Program-made: the position numbers and the translations under genes
Notes under the pieces: model-generated
Database searches by the model: none
The model's input: the letters and a program-made list of their open reading frames with translations, nothing else
What the model was told of the DNA's origin: nothing
In this document: one piece after another, positions 27,939 to 37,052 of the stretch
How the letters are laid out: each line of letters begins with the position of its first letter
How positions within the stretch are numbered: position 1 is the stretch's first letter
Assembly (NCBI GenBank): GCA_002428995.1
Contig: DIYJ01000011.1
Span: 310,001 to 374,000 of the forward strand
Reading direction: 5' to 3'
Length of the DNA: 64,000 nucleotides
From: Flavobacteriales bacterium UBA6057
GTDB lineage: Bacteria > Bacteroidota > Bacteroidia > Flavobacteriales_G > Salibacteraceae

Positions 27939-28643
27939 TCACTTTTGAACTTCCAGCATAAAAACCTTGCCCGCTGACATTCCGGTCTCGATTCCAAAGG
28001 CTTCCAAATCGCCATCATTGTCGATGTCAACAAACGAGAATGCGGAGAGTGATTTGCTGCTCAATCCAAAGGGATTGTAAGCTCGTTTTTCAAAGGCCGG
28101 TTTATCCTTGGTTCCAGTGTTTTGATGGCAGAATACTTTGCCGGCCGACATTCCGGTTTCTACTCCAATGGCATCCAGGTCACCGTCATTGTCGATGTCC
28201 ACAAAGGCGAAGGCCGAAAGTGATTTAGACTTGAGTCCAAAAGGGTAGGAGACGGCCTTCCCAAATTCAGGGCTTTCTTTTGATCCTGTGTTTTCATGGT
28301 AAAACGCCTTGCCCGCTGACATACCTGTTTCCACCCCAAAGGCATCCAGGTCACCGTCATTGTCAATGTCCACAAACTTCAGTGCTGACAGCGACTTCGC
28401 CTTCAGCCCAAAAGCGGCCTTAACGGGCTTGGCAAATTCAGGACTCTCCTTCGACCCGGTGTTCTCATAGTACAAAACATTGCCAGCCGTCATTCCGGTT
28501 TCCACCCCAAAGGCATCCAGGTCACCATCATTGTCGATGTCCACAAACGTGGGAGCGGTGAGGCTCTTGCCCAGGTTGTAATCGGTTTGGGCGAAGGAAA
28601 TAGAGCAGTAAAACAGCGCTGGCACAAGGAGCAGTCGGATCAT
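27939..28643 (-). CDS. Exported FG-GAP/VCBS-type repeat protein
   Basis: This 234-residue protein has a signal peptide (MIRLLLVPALFYCSISFAQ) and then four nearly identical calcium-loop units, three full and one truncated. Each unit begins FVDIDNDGDLDAFG and continues through ETGMSAGK and ENTGSKESPEF. The D-x-D-x-D-G-x-x-D pattern is the calcium-binding loop of FG-GAP/VCBS propeller blades. Four blades are too few for a closed seven-bladed propeller, so it may oligomerise. The start at 28643 is chosen for the signal peptide; the frame is open to 28691. There is no T9SS sorting domain. Function unknown. Confidence 0.82.
   Translation of the reverse strand: MIRLLLVPALFYCSISFAQTDYNLGKSLTAPTFVDIDNDGDLDAFGVETGMTAGNVLYYENTGSKESPEFAKPVKAAFGLKAKSLSALKFVDIDNDGDLDAFGVETGMSAGKAFYHENTGSKESPEFGKAVSYPFGLKSKSLSAFAFVDIDNDGDLDAIGVETGMSAGKVFCHQNTGTKDKPAFEKRAYNPFGLSSKSLSAFSFVDIDNDGDLEAFGIETGMSAGKVFMLEVQK
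27950..28560 (-). repeat. Tandem 171-bp coding repeats
   Basis: Units of 171 bp (57 codons) encode the VDIDNDGDLDAFG blades. The sequence CAxAAAC after the calcium loop recurs at 28371 and 28542, exactly 171 bases apart. The nucleotide identity between units is high enough to suggest recent duplication. Confidence 0.8.
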
Positions 28644-28761
28644 TTTGAAGGGGTTTGAATGAGTGGCCAAACTACACGATTTGTGGAACACTTGTTAATG
28701 TGTTTCGGCCATTCATCGGAAGGATGAAAATGCCTGCTTCAGACTGCCTCATGAGCCGTTG

Positions 28762-29346
28762 TTAACCATGGTGAGCGTTCGGCTCCCAGTCCTCATCGTT
28801 GGGCTGAAACTCCTTCCGAACGCCAATGTTGTAATTGAACAGCCCCCACGTAAAACCAACACTTCGATCAAAGATCAGGTTAATCACCAGCAGCAACACG
28901 ATCATGAGCTCCGTGGGTTCGTCATCGTTGCATTCCATGATGTGCAGGTCTTCCTCCAGGTTCACCCAGCGAGACTGATCAATGCGCGCGACCTGCTTGC
29001 CACCCCTGAAAATCGAATACTTCAGCTCCCGATGGGCGAAGAACCGATACTTCTCACCTCTGTAGGTCAGTGAATAGGCGTTCTTCCAATAGTCCAACGC
29101 TCGAATCAAGACCGGGACTTCCACATCTTGATGCACTTCCTGGTTGAAGTAGACACTGTAGCGTGGAGTCCATGAAAGCCAACGCTGAAATACTGACAAT
29201 GCTCTTTTGTTGTCCAGTGTGAACAGGTCGTACTTAGTAGTGATCAGTACCTCATGGCCTGCGATCGTAAACTGCTTCTCACCGTTGACGGAGACGGTGA
29301 AGCTTTCACCGATTTGTTGGATGTGTTGACGCAGTTGGATGATCAT
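28762..29346 (-). CDS. Unknown protein downstream of the RHS gene
   Basis: This is a 194-residue protein with no signal peptide. It has a beta-rich middle (KYRFFAHRELKYSIFRGGKQVARI), one hydrophobic helix near residue 145-160 (ELMIVLLLVINLIF) and an acidic C-terminus (NDEDWEPNAHHG). The regular strands, with KQVARI-type pattern and late helix, are faintly like LURP-one/scramblase-like proteins, but I cannot assign it. Being the first gene after the RHS gene in the same direction, it is a positional candidate for an immunity or accessory protein. Its start codon lies inside one copy of a 114-bp tandem duplication. Confidence 0.7.
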   Translation of the reverse strand: MIIQLRQHIQQIGESFTVSVNGEKQFTIAGHEVLITTKYDLFTLDNKRALSVFQRWLSWTPRYSVYFNQEVHQDVEVPVLIRALDYWKNAYSLTYRGEKYRFFAHRELKYSIFRGGKQVARIDQSRWVNLEEDLHIMECNDDEPTELMIVLLLVINLIFDRSVGFTWGLFNYNIGVRKEFQPNDEDWEPNAHHG

Positions 29347-29543
29347 GTTTGGAGGTGCGGATGTTGAATGTGTTTACAGCCTTTGAAGTTTAGGTTGCTG
29401 GCACGGACAGCATGTCCGCGCCAGCTTGGGTTGAATGTGTTGGCGAAGTTGGATGATCATGTTTGGAGGTGCGGATGTTGAATGTGCTTACAGCCTTTGA
29501 AGTTTGGGTGGCTGGCACGGACAGCATGTCCGCACCAGCTCAG
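29316..29543. repeat. Tandem 114-bp duplication with internal hairpins
   Basis: Two copies with a 114-base period (for example GATCATGTTTGGAGGTGCGG at 29341 and 29455) fill the gap between the RHS stop (29544) and the next gene. Copy 1 includes the start codon and first codons of the 194-residue gene; copy 2 repeats that segment out of use. Each copy ends in an imperfect hairpin, CTGGCACGGACA GCA TGTCCG(C/T)xCCAG. The copies differ at only a few positions. Confidence 0.85.
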
Positions 29544-30235
29544 TTAGCGAGTTCTTCGAAAATCGACCTCAATCTGATATGTGAAGCTTCTAGGAGGTAT
29601 CTTAATTTCAAATGGTTCGATATATCTAACTGGAGATAAACGATCCATCCTATCGGTGATATCCTCTATTAAATCCCTCAATGGTTCTCCCAAATCATAA
29701 AGACTCAAAAACATTACTGTCTCAATGGTTAGGCTGGTTCTTACTCTTAGCAAATCTCCCGATCTTGGGTTTGTCAAGCTGATAGTGCGTGGTGCAAGAC
29801 TTTTGCCGTACTCCAGAACATTGCCATTATGTGAAATCACTAAATCTGTACGATCGTCTACACCATTGTGAGAAATTTTGACTTCGCTGACTCGTCCTCT
29901 ATATGGAGGAACTCTGTGCAAATTGTTCGTGGCTTTTTTTTGTGAAGCACGATACTCCCAATTGATTCTCTTCTCGATACTTTCCAACTTACGTTCAGCC
30001 CACGGCTGGTCTTTTTCTTTTAGGTTTTCGATATACTCTTTTCGCACGAATCCACCTTTTGCAATGTATCCTGAATTATCCCTAGAGACTCTGTTCGGCT
30101 TCTTTGGTTTTATCCGTTTCGGAGTTTTTGATTTGAAAGTATATCTCGCGCGAGCTGATTTGTTAAAGGGGTGTTTTATAAATTCTTTTGTCTTGCCCCA
30201 TGCCTTTTTGAACCACCCCTTTGTTGGCTTATCTC
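29544..30235 (-). other. AT-rich C-terminal tip of the RHS protein
   Basis: This part of the RHS gene encodes the ~230 residues after the core motif NPILLNDPDGD. It begins with a lysine-rich stretch (KGWFKKAWGKTKEFIKHPF, KRIKPKKPNR), then a helical segment (ERKLESIEKRINWEYRASQ) and a beta-rich end (RSGDLLRVRTSLTIE). A sampled line (30121-30180) counts about 37% G+C, versus about 57% at 31681-31740 in the same gene. This is the compositional break expected of an exchangeable tip. Confidence 0.65.
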
Positions 30236-33200
30236 CGTCCGGATCGTTTAGTAATATTGGGTTGTTTGCCATTGCTGCGTAGGGGGACTCATGAGGATGT
30301 GTAACGGGATCGGTAGTAAACCACCTCCCCAATCGAGCATCATACTGCCTGAAAAACGTAGTATAATGATTCCCATCACCCTTAACCTCCTGATCCTGCT
30401 CCATTCCATTGAACCCAAAGCGATAATCCCCTATACTGTTATTCCGATTCGTCATCGTCATGCCAAAGGCATAGTAGTCTGAGGTGGACGTCCAATCGGG
30501 GGAGTAGAAGTCGATGGTGTTGTCCGTATTCGGGTCGTTGGGGAGCTTGCGGTCGTTGATCACGGCCAGCACGTTGCCCAGGTGATTGGTGAATTCGTAG
30601 CGCTTGCCGCCCAGATTTTCGCTCGTTAGGATGGCGTCTACGCTGGTGCTGCCTCCGGTGGGGTAAGTGATCTCGGTTTCGTCCATCCCATCGCCTGGAT
30701 GATAGTTGGCTACAGTTGTCACCAAGGGCCCGGTGAAGGCTCCAGTAGATTCTTCGATCTGCGCGGTGAAGGCGGCTTCGGTAAGCTCGCTTTGTACGTT
30801 GGTGAGTCCTAAGCGGCTGGAGCCGTAGAGGTGATAGTCTGCCAGCGAGAAGTGCTCCAGGTAAGTTCGATTCTGCGGATCGCTGTTGGGATCGATCTCG
30901 TAGGTTGAAGCGTAAGTCGTTAGGATGTTTCCTTGCGCGTCCCGTACATACCAGGTCAGGGTCCAGTCCGTTTGTGGACACAGGCCTCCGCAGGAACGCG
31001 GCTTCTCGATTTTCAGAATCCTTTGCCCAGCTGCGTTGTAGGCAAACTCCAGATCGGACTTTGTGCTGGAGGCATCTCGTTCGATCTTCTGCACCTTCTT
31101 GTAGGCATTCCAGGTAATGGTCTTGATTTGCTCATCTGCATCTGCGATTAACTGGCCGATGGCATTGTAGGAATAGTTCACGGTGTCCTGATCGTCAATG
31201 TCCACGGCATAGTTCGCGGTGTTTGCAGGATTGTCATCCACGTGATCCAGCTGGTTCGTGCCGGGGATGTAGCGGTAGATAAAGTTATCCATGGCATAGG
31301 TGCTGCCATGCCCATTCCGATCCAGGGTTATGATGTTGCCATTCCCATCGTAAGTAATCTCCGTCCGGTAATCGTTCAGCGCACCATTGGCGTCCCACGA
31401 GTTTGTTACCTGTGTGAAGTTCTGGAAGGCCGTTAATTCAACCAACCGATTCAGCTGATCATAGCGATAGGCAGTCGCCTGGATATCCATGCCTTCAATG
31501 GCCGTGACCATGTTTCTGATGTTGCCGTTGAACAGTTCTCCACTCTGATTGAGCAGTCCGCTATTGGTTTTTTGCGTTACCCAATCATCCGTTGGGTTGG
31601 GCTGACTAATGGCTGTATACGCGCTGTCGAAGTAGCCCAGCTCCCAGCCGGTGACGTCTCGCGCAAAGCGTGCGTGTGCTTCCGGATCAAAGCTGAAGTA
31701 ACCCGTTTCACCGTCCTTGCCCTGCTCACGACTGGCGTCATCGCTGCCCGAGTTCACGCCTTTCATCCATCCGTTGATGGTGTAGGCGAGGTCTTCCGCA
31801 TTTACTTGATGTTCTCCACGTTCAGTACGCGCCAGCGGTCCGTGATCGTAGTATTCGTAGTGTGCATCCCGGCTCCAGGTGATGTCGTCCGGGCTGGTTT
31901 CTACGTCCGACAGGCGATTGTCAGCATCGTAGCAATAGCGGTGGTGGAAGGCGTCACTGGCGCCATCCTGGTAATCCACGGCTACCACATTGCCACTCAC
32001 CAATTCGTAGGAATACGCCACCCGCTTCACATCGTGCCCGATGGCGTTGAGCGAAGGGATTTCCTGCACCAACTCGTTCACGTTTCCATGCCGGTCGTAG
32101 CTGTAGTGTGTGGCATGGGTGTAAGCAGTGTTGCTCACATCCGTGTCGTAAAAGGCCATAGTCGCCACCCGCAGGCGCAGGTTGTTCTGCCCGCCAGCGA
32201 AGTGTCCCGCAATGGTGCTGCTCAGCGGTTCATCGTAGAAGCTTCTCGTGATTTCCGTCTTGGTCTTCGATGCAATCCAGGCGTCCAGCACGCTGGGATC
32301 TTTCACAATCGCTTCGGTGGGTGTTGGAACACTCTCGAGTTGCCCCACTTCAGCAATCCTGCCCAAGTCGTCAAAGAGCGTGTAGCTGTAGTGGTCGTCC
32401 ACCTTCTGTTGCGCGTTTTGCGACAACACCAGTCGTCCCAGGCGATCGTACCAGAATTCGCTCGTTCCTCCATCCGGTGAACTTGTAGTTGTCGGCCCGC
32501 CAAAGGCATTGTAAGCATAGTTGGTTTCCATCGTATGTGCCGGCACCAGGGTGTTGTGGTTCTTCCGCAGCGAGTTGATGGAAGCCGTTTGTTGATTGCT
32601 CAGTGCGACTACTCCGGTCGGAGGAACGGTCTTGCGCAGCATGCCACTTTGGTCGTAGTAATACAGCGTGTAGTGGTACTCGTAGTTGTCATAAATCATG
32701 TCGAAGTACTCCGAGTCCATCGCTTCCGTGCATTTAAGCGTGTAAGCCAATTGGAAGGCAGCACTGGCCGAATCCAGGTATTCCTCAAACAACCGCTGCG
32801 CATGCCAGGCCGCTTGCTGAATCAGCAGGTCCATGCAATCATCCGTAGTGTCCACAGGAATGGTGGGGAAGACCGAGCGATTGCAAAGGGTGAAAGTGTC
32901 GCCCACGGTGTTCAATGCACTGTCGCAGTGCAGTCGGAAGTTCTTGTATTCCAACACACTCAGGTTATAGCCGAGTTTGATGTTGAGGTAGTTTCCGAGC
33001 ATCACGTTGTAGTAGCTGGAGTCCACCATCGGATTGGGGAGCGACAGCGCAAAGCTGTCCTTCCAGTCTTCCAGCTCCGCACAAGGCAGGCATTCTTCAC
33101 AGGTTAATGCATTAGGCGCATACAATTGTGCTCCGTCCAGGAAGGTTTGTGACGCTACAGGCCAGGTAGCTCCGCTGCTCCAAGCTCCTCCGCCTTGGGC

Positions 33201-36200
33201 AAAGGCTTCATCACAGTCGCAGACCATCGATTGCAGGTTCGGCACCATCACCCCGTAGTTGTAAAGGAAGAGGTCGAATTCGGTGGTGATTCCATTCGGA
33301 AGCGGTTGGTTCAGGAACTCGAAGTTGTTTTCCAATACCCGGTCACAGAAACAAGTATCCGCGGTCGCAAAGCTTCCGGTATAGTCATGATCCCACGCAT
33401 AAGGATTGGCAATCAGGGTAGCCGCACAACTGTCGTGTTGGGTGTACCCGTATTGGTTCAGCACCTGTTGGAAGGTGGAATTGCCAAAGGAGTTGGTGTC
33501 GGGTGTAATGATGGAAGCTCCATAAGGATTCCCCAGAAGGCATCCGATGCTACAGATCTCGATCAGCTGCTGGCGAATGTTCACAGAATCAGCCGGATCA
33601 ATGCCACAAGGTGCCAGAGCCATGAACCAGGAATCCGCATACGATTCGCAGGTGTAAAGGCAAGCCGCGCTGTCCGTTTGCACGATGCCCGTAATGGTTT
33701 GTACCAAAAAGGTGTCCAGCGAATCGGGTACTGGATAACCACCGTGAATGCTCACCTTGTTCGCATAAAGGTTGGCAGTGCTGTCGTTGCAGGGTTGTTC
33801 AGGATCGGCCCAGGCATCATAACCGTCTTTGATGTCTTGGGTGCAGCTTGCGCCCAACATGGGATAGCAACTTACGAAGGTGTGCCAGCCGGCTGTTTGC
33901 TCACCGATGCATCCGTTGTAACATCCATTCAAAATGGCGTAATCCGTGGCCAGTGAATCGTAGTAATAAGCCTTCAGTCCGGTGTACATATCCTGGAAGG
34001 CGAACCACAAGTCATCCGTTTTGCAGTCGTTGCTTCCAAAAGTTCCGGATGCTAGCAAGCAACTATCGGCCTGCGCTGCAGTAGAGATGGAAGGGCAGAA
34101 GGTCATCAGTTGAGCGGCCTGCCAAATGGTGTAAGTGCTGGAACCCATCACCAGGTAATTCTGCATCAGGTTCTGCATTTGGCTGGCTACACCTGCACCT
34201 TGTCCACCACTTGCAAAGAAGGGATCGAGATTGGCGCCCACGGTGTTTACGCCACCGGGCTTGCCTTGCCCTAAGGTCATATTGACAGGGTTGAAATAAC
34301 CCAGTGTATTCGCTTCGTCAAAGGAAAAGGCCGAAGCAAATTCATCGTCCCAGGCATGGCTGGCCGCGTTGAGCTGGCACCAGTCGTAGTAGCAATATTC
34401 AGGGTGGTAAGTCACTAGCGAGGCCGCCCAGGAATCCTCCCAGTTGGCAAGGAATAAGGCTAGCGTTACGCTAGGGTGCTCAGGGGCGTAGTTCACCCCG
34501 TTGATGGTGATCACCGATGGGTTTCCGTCCTCATCCACATAAGGTGTGGTAGGATTGCGCCAGTTGGCGTTTGCATCCGGCAATTGGTTGTTGGTATTGA
34601 ATACCGACAGCGGAAATAAAATAGGATTGATCGTCAGCGTACTGTCCAGGTAAAGGCCATACTGTCCATTCGGGCTTACATCAAAAAGCATGGCGTCCAT
34701 CAGTTCCTGGCAAGGATCTTCGGTCAGGCAATACACCAGGAAGTCGGCATAGAGCTGGTTGTAATCTTCCTCCGTGCCACCGGCCAATACAAAGGCTTCG
34801 CGGGTGCCCAGACTATCGAGTGCCTCGTTTTCACAAGGCGTTAATCCACAACCGCTGAAATCGAGGCTGTCCAGGAAGTTCTGGTAGAAGTCTTCATAGG
34901 TGAGCAGGCAGGAATCGTTTTCCAGGTACTGCTCTGTGTAGTAATCGACAGCCGCTTTGTTGACGGTCAGTTCCTTGATAACGGTATACGAACCCACCGT
35001 CAGGTACACTGAAAAGTCTTCCGTATGATGCACAGAATCGTTGCAAATGGAGTCCAGCGGAATCGTGCCGATGGTGGTCGTGATCGGTCCGCTGGTGATC
35101 ATCTGGTTGCCACACTCATCGATGATGCTGATGGTCAAATCGTAGATGCAGTCGAAGCAGATTTCCGCATTGAGGCAGGAGTCTCTGTACATCTCGGCCG
35201 TCATGCCGTAAGAAAAGTTGTAGTTGCCGGCCACTTTTGCCGCCATGGTTCGTTGCATGCGAATCACCGTTTCATTGTCCACGGTGGTGGTGATCGCATT
35301 TACATCCAGCAGACTTACGGTATCTACTTCTGATCCCGAGTTGGAGGGCAGCGGAGAAGTGCCTGGGGTAGCATCACCGGAGAGCATAGTCATCACCACT
35401 TTTCCATCCTGGTCAATGATAGAGCTGCTGCCCTGTCCATTCGGGTCAATACTGAAGATCTCTTTGTAGTGATTGGACCAGCCAATGTCGGTGCCAAAAA
35501 GGCTGTTGAGGCGTTCCTGAAAAGGATCTACATAGAAGTAGCGGGTTTCATGGCCAGTACCTAACTGGTGTTCCGGGCCAAAAGCACCGGATCTGCGCAC
35601 GCGGCCGGTGAAGTCAGGCGTGTATTCCACATGGGCAAATGGATACTCTTCGGCATCTGGTAGCCATGCCTGTGCGCCTTCCTGATCGGGATTGTTGGGA
35701 GAATAGTAGCGCGAAGCTCCGCTGGCGGTGCTCATCGGGCTTACAAGGTTGGCGCAGCTATCGTTGGGATCGGTATCAAAGTCCTCCGGGCCGTAGCTGC
35801 CTCCGAGGGCGTCACGGTTGAAGTTGGGGTAGTATTTCAGCTCCTTGTCAAACGTAGGAGCGGGTAGGGCGCTAAGTGTTGGTCGACCTTGATAATCATA
35901 GAATGTCTCGGCCGCGATGGTAAGGTCTTTAGAGTTGCTGCGACCTACCGATTGACGTCCGCGCAAGAGGCCGTCCATGTAGCCGACACCTTCTGCATGC
36001 TTTCCGTTCTCGGCATAGCTCGCACCAAACGACCAGTTGAAATCATCCGATTCGTGCGGACTCAAAAGATGAATACGATCGCTGAAGCTGTTGACCGCTC
36101 CACTCGTGATGGACGAAGACCAGGCGCCTTCAAAACGGGCGCTGGCATCGCTCGCATGACGACCCAGGGCACGAACACGATAGAGCAGGTAGCCGTGCTC

Positions 36201-37052
36201 AAATACATAGGACGTTTGAAACCAGGTATGTGGGGTGCTCACCCGCGTAGCGTATTGATCAAAGTCAAAATCGAGATCTCCCGGAGATTGGAAGCCACCG
36301 TTGCTTCCATAGTCGTCAATCCACACCCATTCCAGTTCATACGATTCGGCACCCATCTGTGGAGGCCACGAAAACTGAATGAAGCTGTTGGATTGAATCG
36401 GCACCGCGCTGATGGTTGTGCTCGCAAACGGATTGAAGGCATAGATGCGGTCCACTTCGATCTCTGCGATCAACTCGAGGTTCGTGGGGAAGCTACCCAG
36501 GTTTGTGCTGGTGTTGGTGACGGTGACCGAAATTTTATGCGCACCCGGAATGCGGAGGCGGTCTTCGTTTTTGTAGCTCGTCCCAGCAACTGGATCGTAA
36601 CTCACATCGAGGCTGGAAGAAAAGGTGTGCACCACCAGATCCTCATCGGTGAAAGTCACGTCAAAGTCCACCGTGGCGGTGAAGTCGTTGTACACTGTCA
36701 AATCATTCGGATCGATGCGCAGGATGATGTCGCCATTTACATCTCCGTGGCTGAAGTAGGTCGCCCAGCCGGGAGTATTGACCATGAAGGTGAGTTTGTC
36801 ATCTTCGGTCTGGAACTGCTGCGTAGGCGCTATTGAAGCCCCACTGATCCGGTTAGTGAAGGATTCTTGTCCTGCGATCAGCTGAGTGGCAAAACCGAAG
36901 CAGGCGAGGAGTATCAGAACCCATCGCGAGGATGAGTGAGCCTTGGCTGCCAATGATGAGGGTGCAATCATGGTATGGTCGTTTTGGGGATGCGGTGTAT
37001 AATCTGTTCCTGGAACAAAAGGGCTCGTATGTGCTTTCATGGCTGGTTTCAT
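29544..37052 (-). CDS. Giant RHS-core protein with variable C-terminal tip
   Basis: This protein is 2502 residues long. The N-terminus carries a signal/anchor helix (WVLILLACFGFATQLIAG) and beta domains. A long Cys-rich region (about 650-1500) with motifs such as YHPEYCYYDWC follows, then YD repeats (YAYNAFGGPTTT, YDRLGRLVLSQN, YDQLNRLVEL). The RHS core ends DARLGRWFTTDP...SPYAAMANNPILLNDPDGD near 30230. The last ~230 residues are a basic then beta-rich tip of unknown type. In RHS polymorphic toxins the segment after the core is the released effector, but here no toxin motif is recognised. The ATG at 37052 overlaps the previous stop (ATGA); an alternative start at 36971 lies nearer the hydrophobic segment. 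Confidence 0.9.
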   Translation of the reverse strand: MKPAMKAHTSPFVPGTDYTPHPQNDHTMIAPSSLAAKAHSSSRWVLILLACFGFATQLIAGQESFTNRISGASIAPTQQFQTEDDKLTFMVNTPGWATYFSHGDVNGDIILRIDPNDLTVYNDFTATVDFDVTFTDEDLVVHTFSSSLDVSYDPVAGTSYKNEDRLRIPGAHKISVTVTNTSTNLGSFPTNLELIAEIEVDRIYAFNPFASTTISAVPIQSNSFIQFSWPPQMGAESYELEWVWIDDYGSNGGFQSPGDLDFDFDQYATRVSTPHTWFQTSYVFEHGYLLYRVRALGRHASDASARFEGAWSSSITSGAVNSFSDRIHLLSPHESDDFNWSFGASYAENGKHAEGVGYMDGLLRGRQSVGRSNSKDLTIAAETFYDYQGRPTLSALPAPTFDKELKYYPNFNRDALGGSYGPEDFDTDPNDSCANLVSPMSTASGASRYYSPNNPDQEGAQAWLPDAEEYPFAHVEYTPDFTGRVRRSGAFGPEHQLGTGHETRYFYVDPFQERLNSLFGTDIGWSNHYKEIFSIDPNGQGSSSIIDQDGKVVMTMLSGDATPGTSPLPSNSGSEVDTVSLLDVNAITTTVDNETVIRMQRTMAAKVAGNYNFSYGMTAEMYRDSCLNAEICFDCIYDLTISIIDECGNQMITSGPITTTIGTIPLDSICNDSVHHTEDFSVYLTVGSYTVIKELTVNKAAVDYYTEQYLENDSCLLTYEDFYQNFLDSLDFSGCGLTPCENEALDSLGTREAFVLAGGTEEDYNQLYADFLVYCLTEDPCQELMDAMLFDVSPNGQYGLYLDSTLTINPILFPLSVFNTNNQLPDANANWRNPTTPYVDEDGNPSVITINGVNYAPEHPSVTLALFLANWEDSWAASLVTYHPEYCYYDWCQLNAASHAWDDEFASAFSFDEANTLGYFNPVNMTLGQGKPGGVNTVGANLDPFFASGGQGAGVASQMQNLMQNYLVMGSSTYTIWQAAQLMTFCPSISTAAQADSCLLASGTFGSNDCKTDDLWFAFQDMYTGLKAYYYDSLATDYAILNGCYNGCIGEQTAGWHTFVSCYPMLGASCTQDIKDGYDAWADPEQPCNDSTANLYANKVSIHGGYPVPDSLDTFLVQTITGIVQTDSAACLYTCESYADSWFMALAPCGIDPADSVNIRQQLIEICSIGCLLGNPYGASIITPDTNSFGNSTFQQVLNQYGYTQHDSCAATLIANPYAWDHDYTGSFATADTCFCDRVLENNFEFLNQPLPNGITTEFDLFLYNYGVMVPNLQSMVCDCDEAFAQGGGAWSSGATWPVASQTFLDGAQLYAPNALTCEECLPCAELEDWKDSFALSLPNPMVDSSYYNVMLGNYLNIKLGYNLSVLEYKNFRLHCDSALNTVGDTFTLCNRSVFPTIPVDTTDDCMDLLIQQAAWHAQRLFEEYLDSASAAFQLAYTLKCTEAMDSEYFDMIYDNYEYHYTLYYYDQSGMLRKTVPPTGVVALSNQQTASINSLRKNHNTLVPAHTMETNYAYNAFGGPTTTSSPDGGTSEFWYDRLGRLVLSQNAQQKVDDHYSYTLFDDLGRIAEVGQLESVPTPTEAIVKDPSVLDAWIASKTKTEITRSFYDEPLSSTIAGHFAGGQNNLRLRVATMAFYDTDVSNTAYTHATHYSYDRHGNVNELVQEIPSLNAIGHDVKRVAYSYELVSGNVVAVDYQDGASDAFHHRYCYDADNRLSDVETSPDDITWSRDAHYEYYDHGPLARTERGEHQVNAEDLAYTINGWMKGVNSGSDDASREQGKDGETGYFSFDPEAHARFARDVTGWELGYFDSAYTAISQPNPTDDWVTQKTNSGLLNQSGELFNGNIRNMVTAIEGMDIQATAYRYDQLNRLVELTAFQNFTQVTNSWDANGALNDYRTEITYDGNGNIITLDRNGHGSTYAMDNFIYRYIPGTNQLDHVDDNPANTANYAVDIDDQDTVNYSYNAIGQLIADADEQIKTITWNAYKKVQKIERDASSTKSDLEFAYNAAGQRILKIEKPRSCGGLCPQTDWTLTWYVRDAQGNILTTYASTYEIDPNSDPQNRTYLEHFSLADYHLYGSSRLGLTNVQSELTEAAFTAQIEESTGAFTGPLVTTVANYHPGDGMDETEITYPTGGSTSVDAILTSENLGGKRYEFTNHLGNVLAVINDRKLPNDPNTDNTIDFYSPDWTSTSDYYAFGMTMTNRNNSIGDYRFGFNGMEQDQEVKGDGNHYTTFFRQYDARLGRWFTTDPVTHPHESPYAAMANNPILLNDPDGDKPTKGWFKKAWGKTKEFIKHPFNKSARARYTFKSKTPKRIKPKKPNRVSRDNSGYIAKGGFVRKEYIENLKEKDQPWAERKLESIEKRINWEYRASQKKATNNLHRVPPYRGRVSEVKISHNGVDDRTDLVISHNGNVLEYGKSLAPRTISLTNPRSGDLLRVRTSLTIETVMFLSLYDLGEPLRDLIEDITDRMDRLSPVRYIEPFEIKIPPRSFTYQIEVDFRRTR

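Noticed and set aside
28000..28560. CRISPR-like array
   Set aside because: The 171-bp units are in-frame coding repeats of FG-GAP blades without spacers; no cas genes are nearby. No CRISPR was seen elsewhere in the window.
29316..29543. Insertion sequence remnant
   Set aside because: There is no transposase fragment, no terminal inverted repeats bounding the unit and only two tandem copies; a simple duplication is sufficient.
31572..32480. Long plus-strand open frames opposite the RHS gene (also 33195-33956, 35889-36836)
   Set aside because: They are antisense to a continuous 2502-codon gene with clear YD/RHS motifs, and their translations have no domain-like pattern. They are codon-bias shadows.
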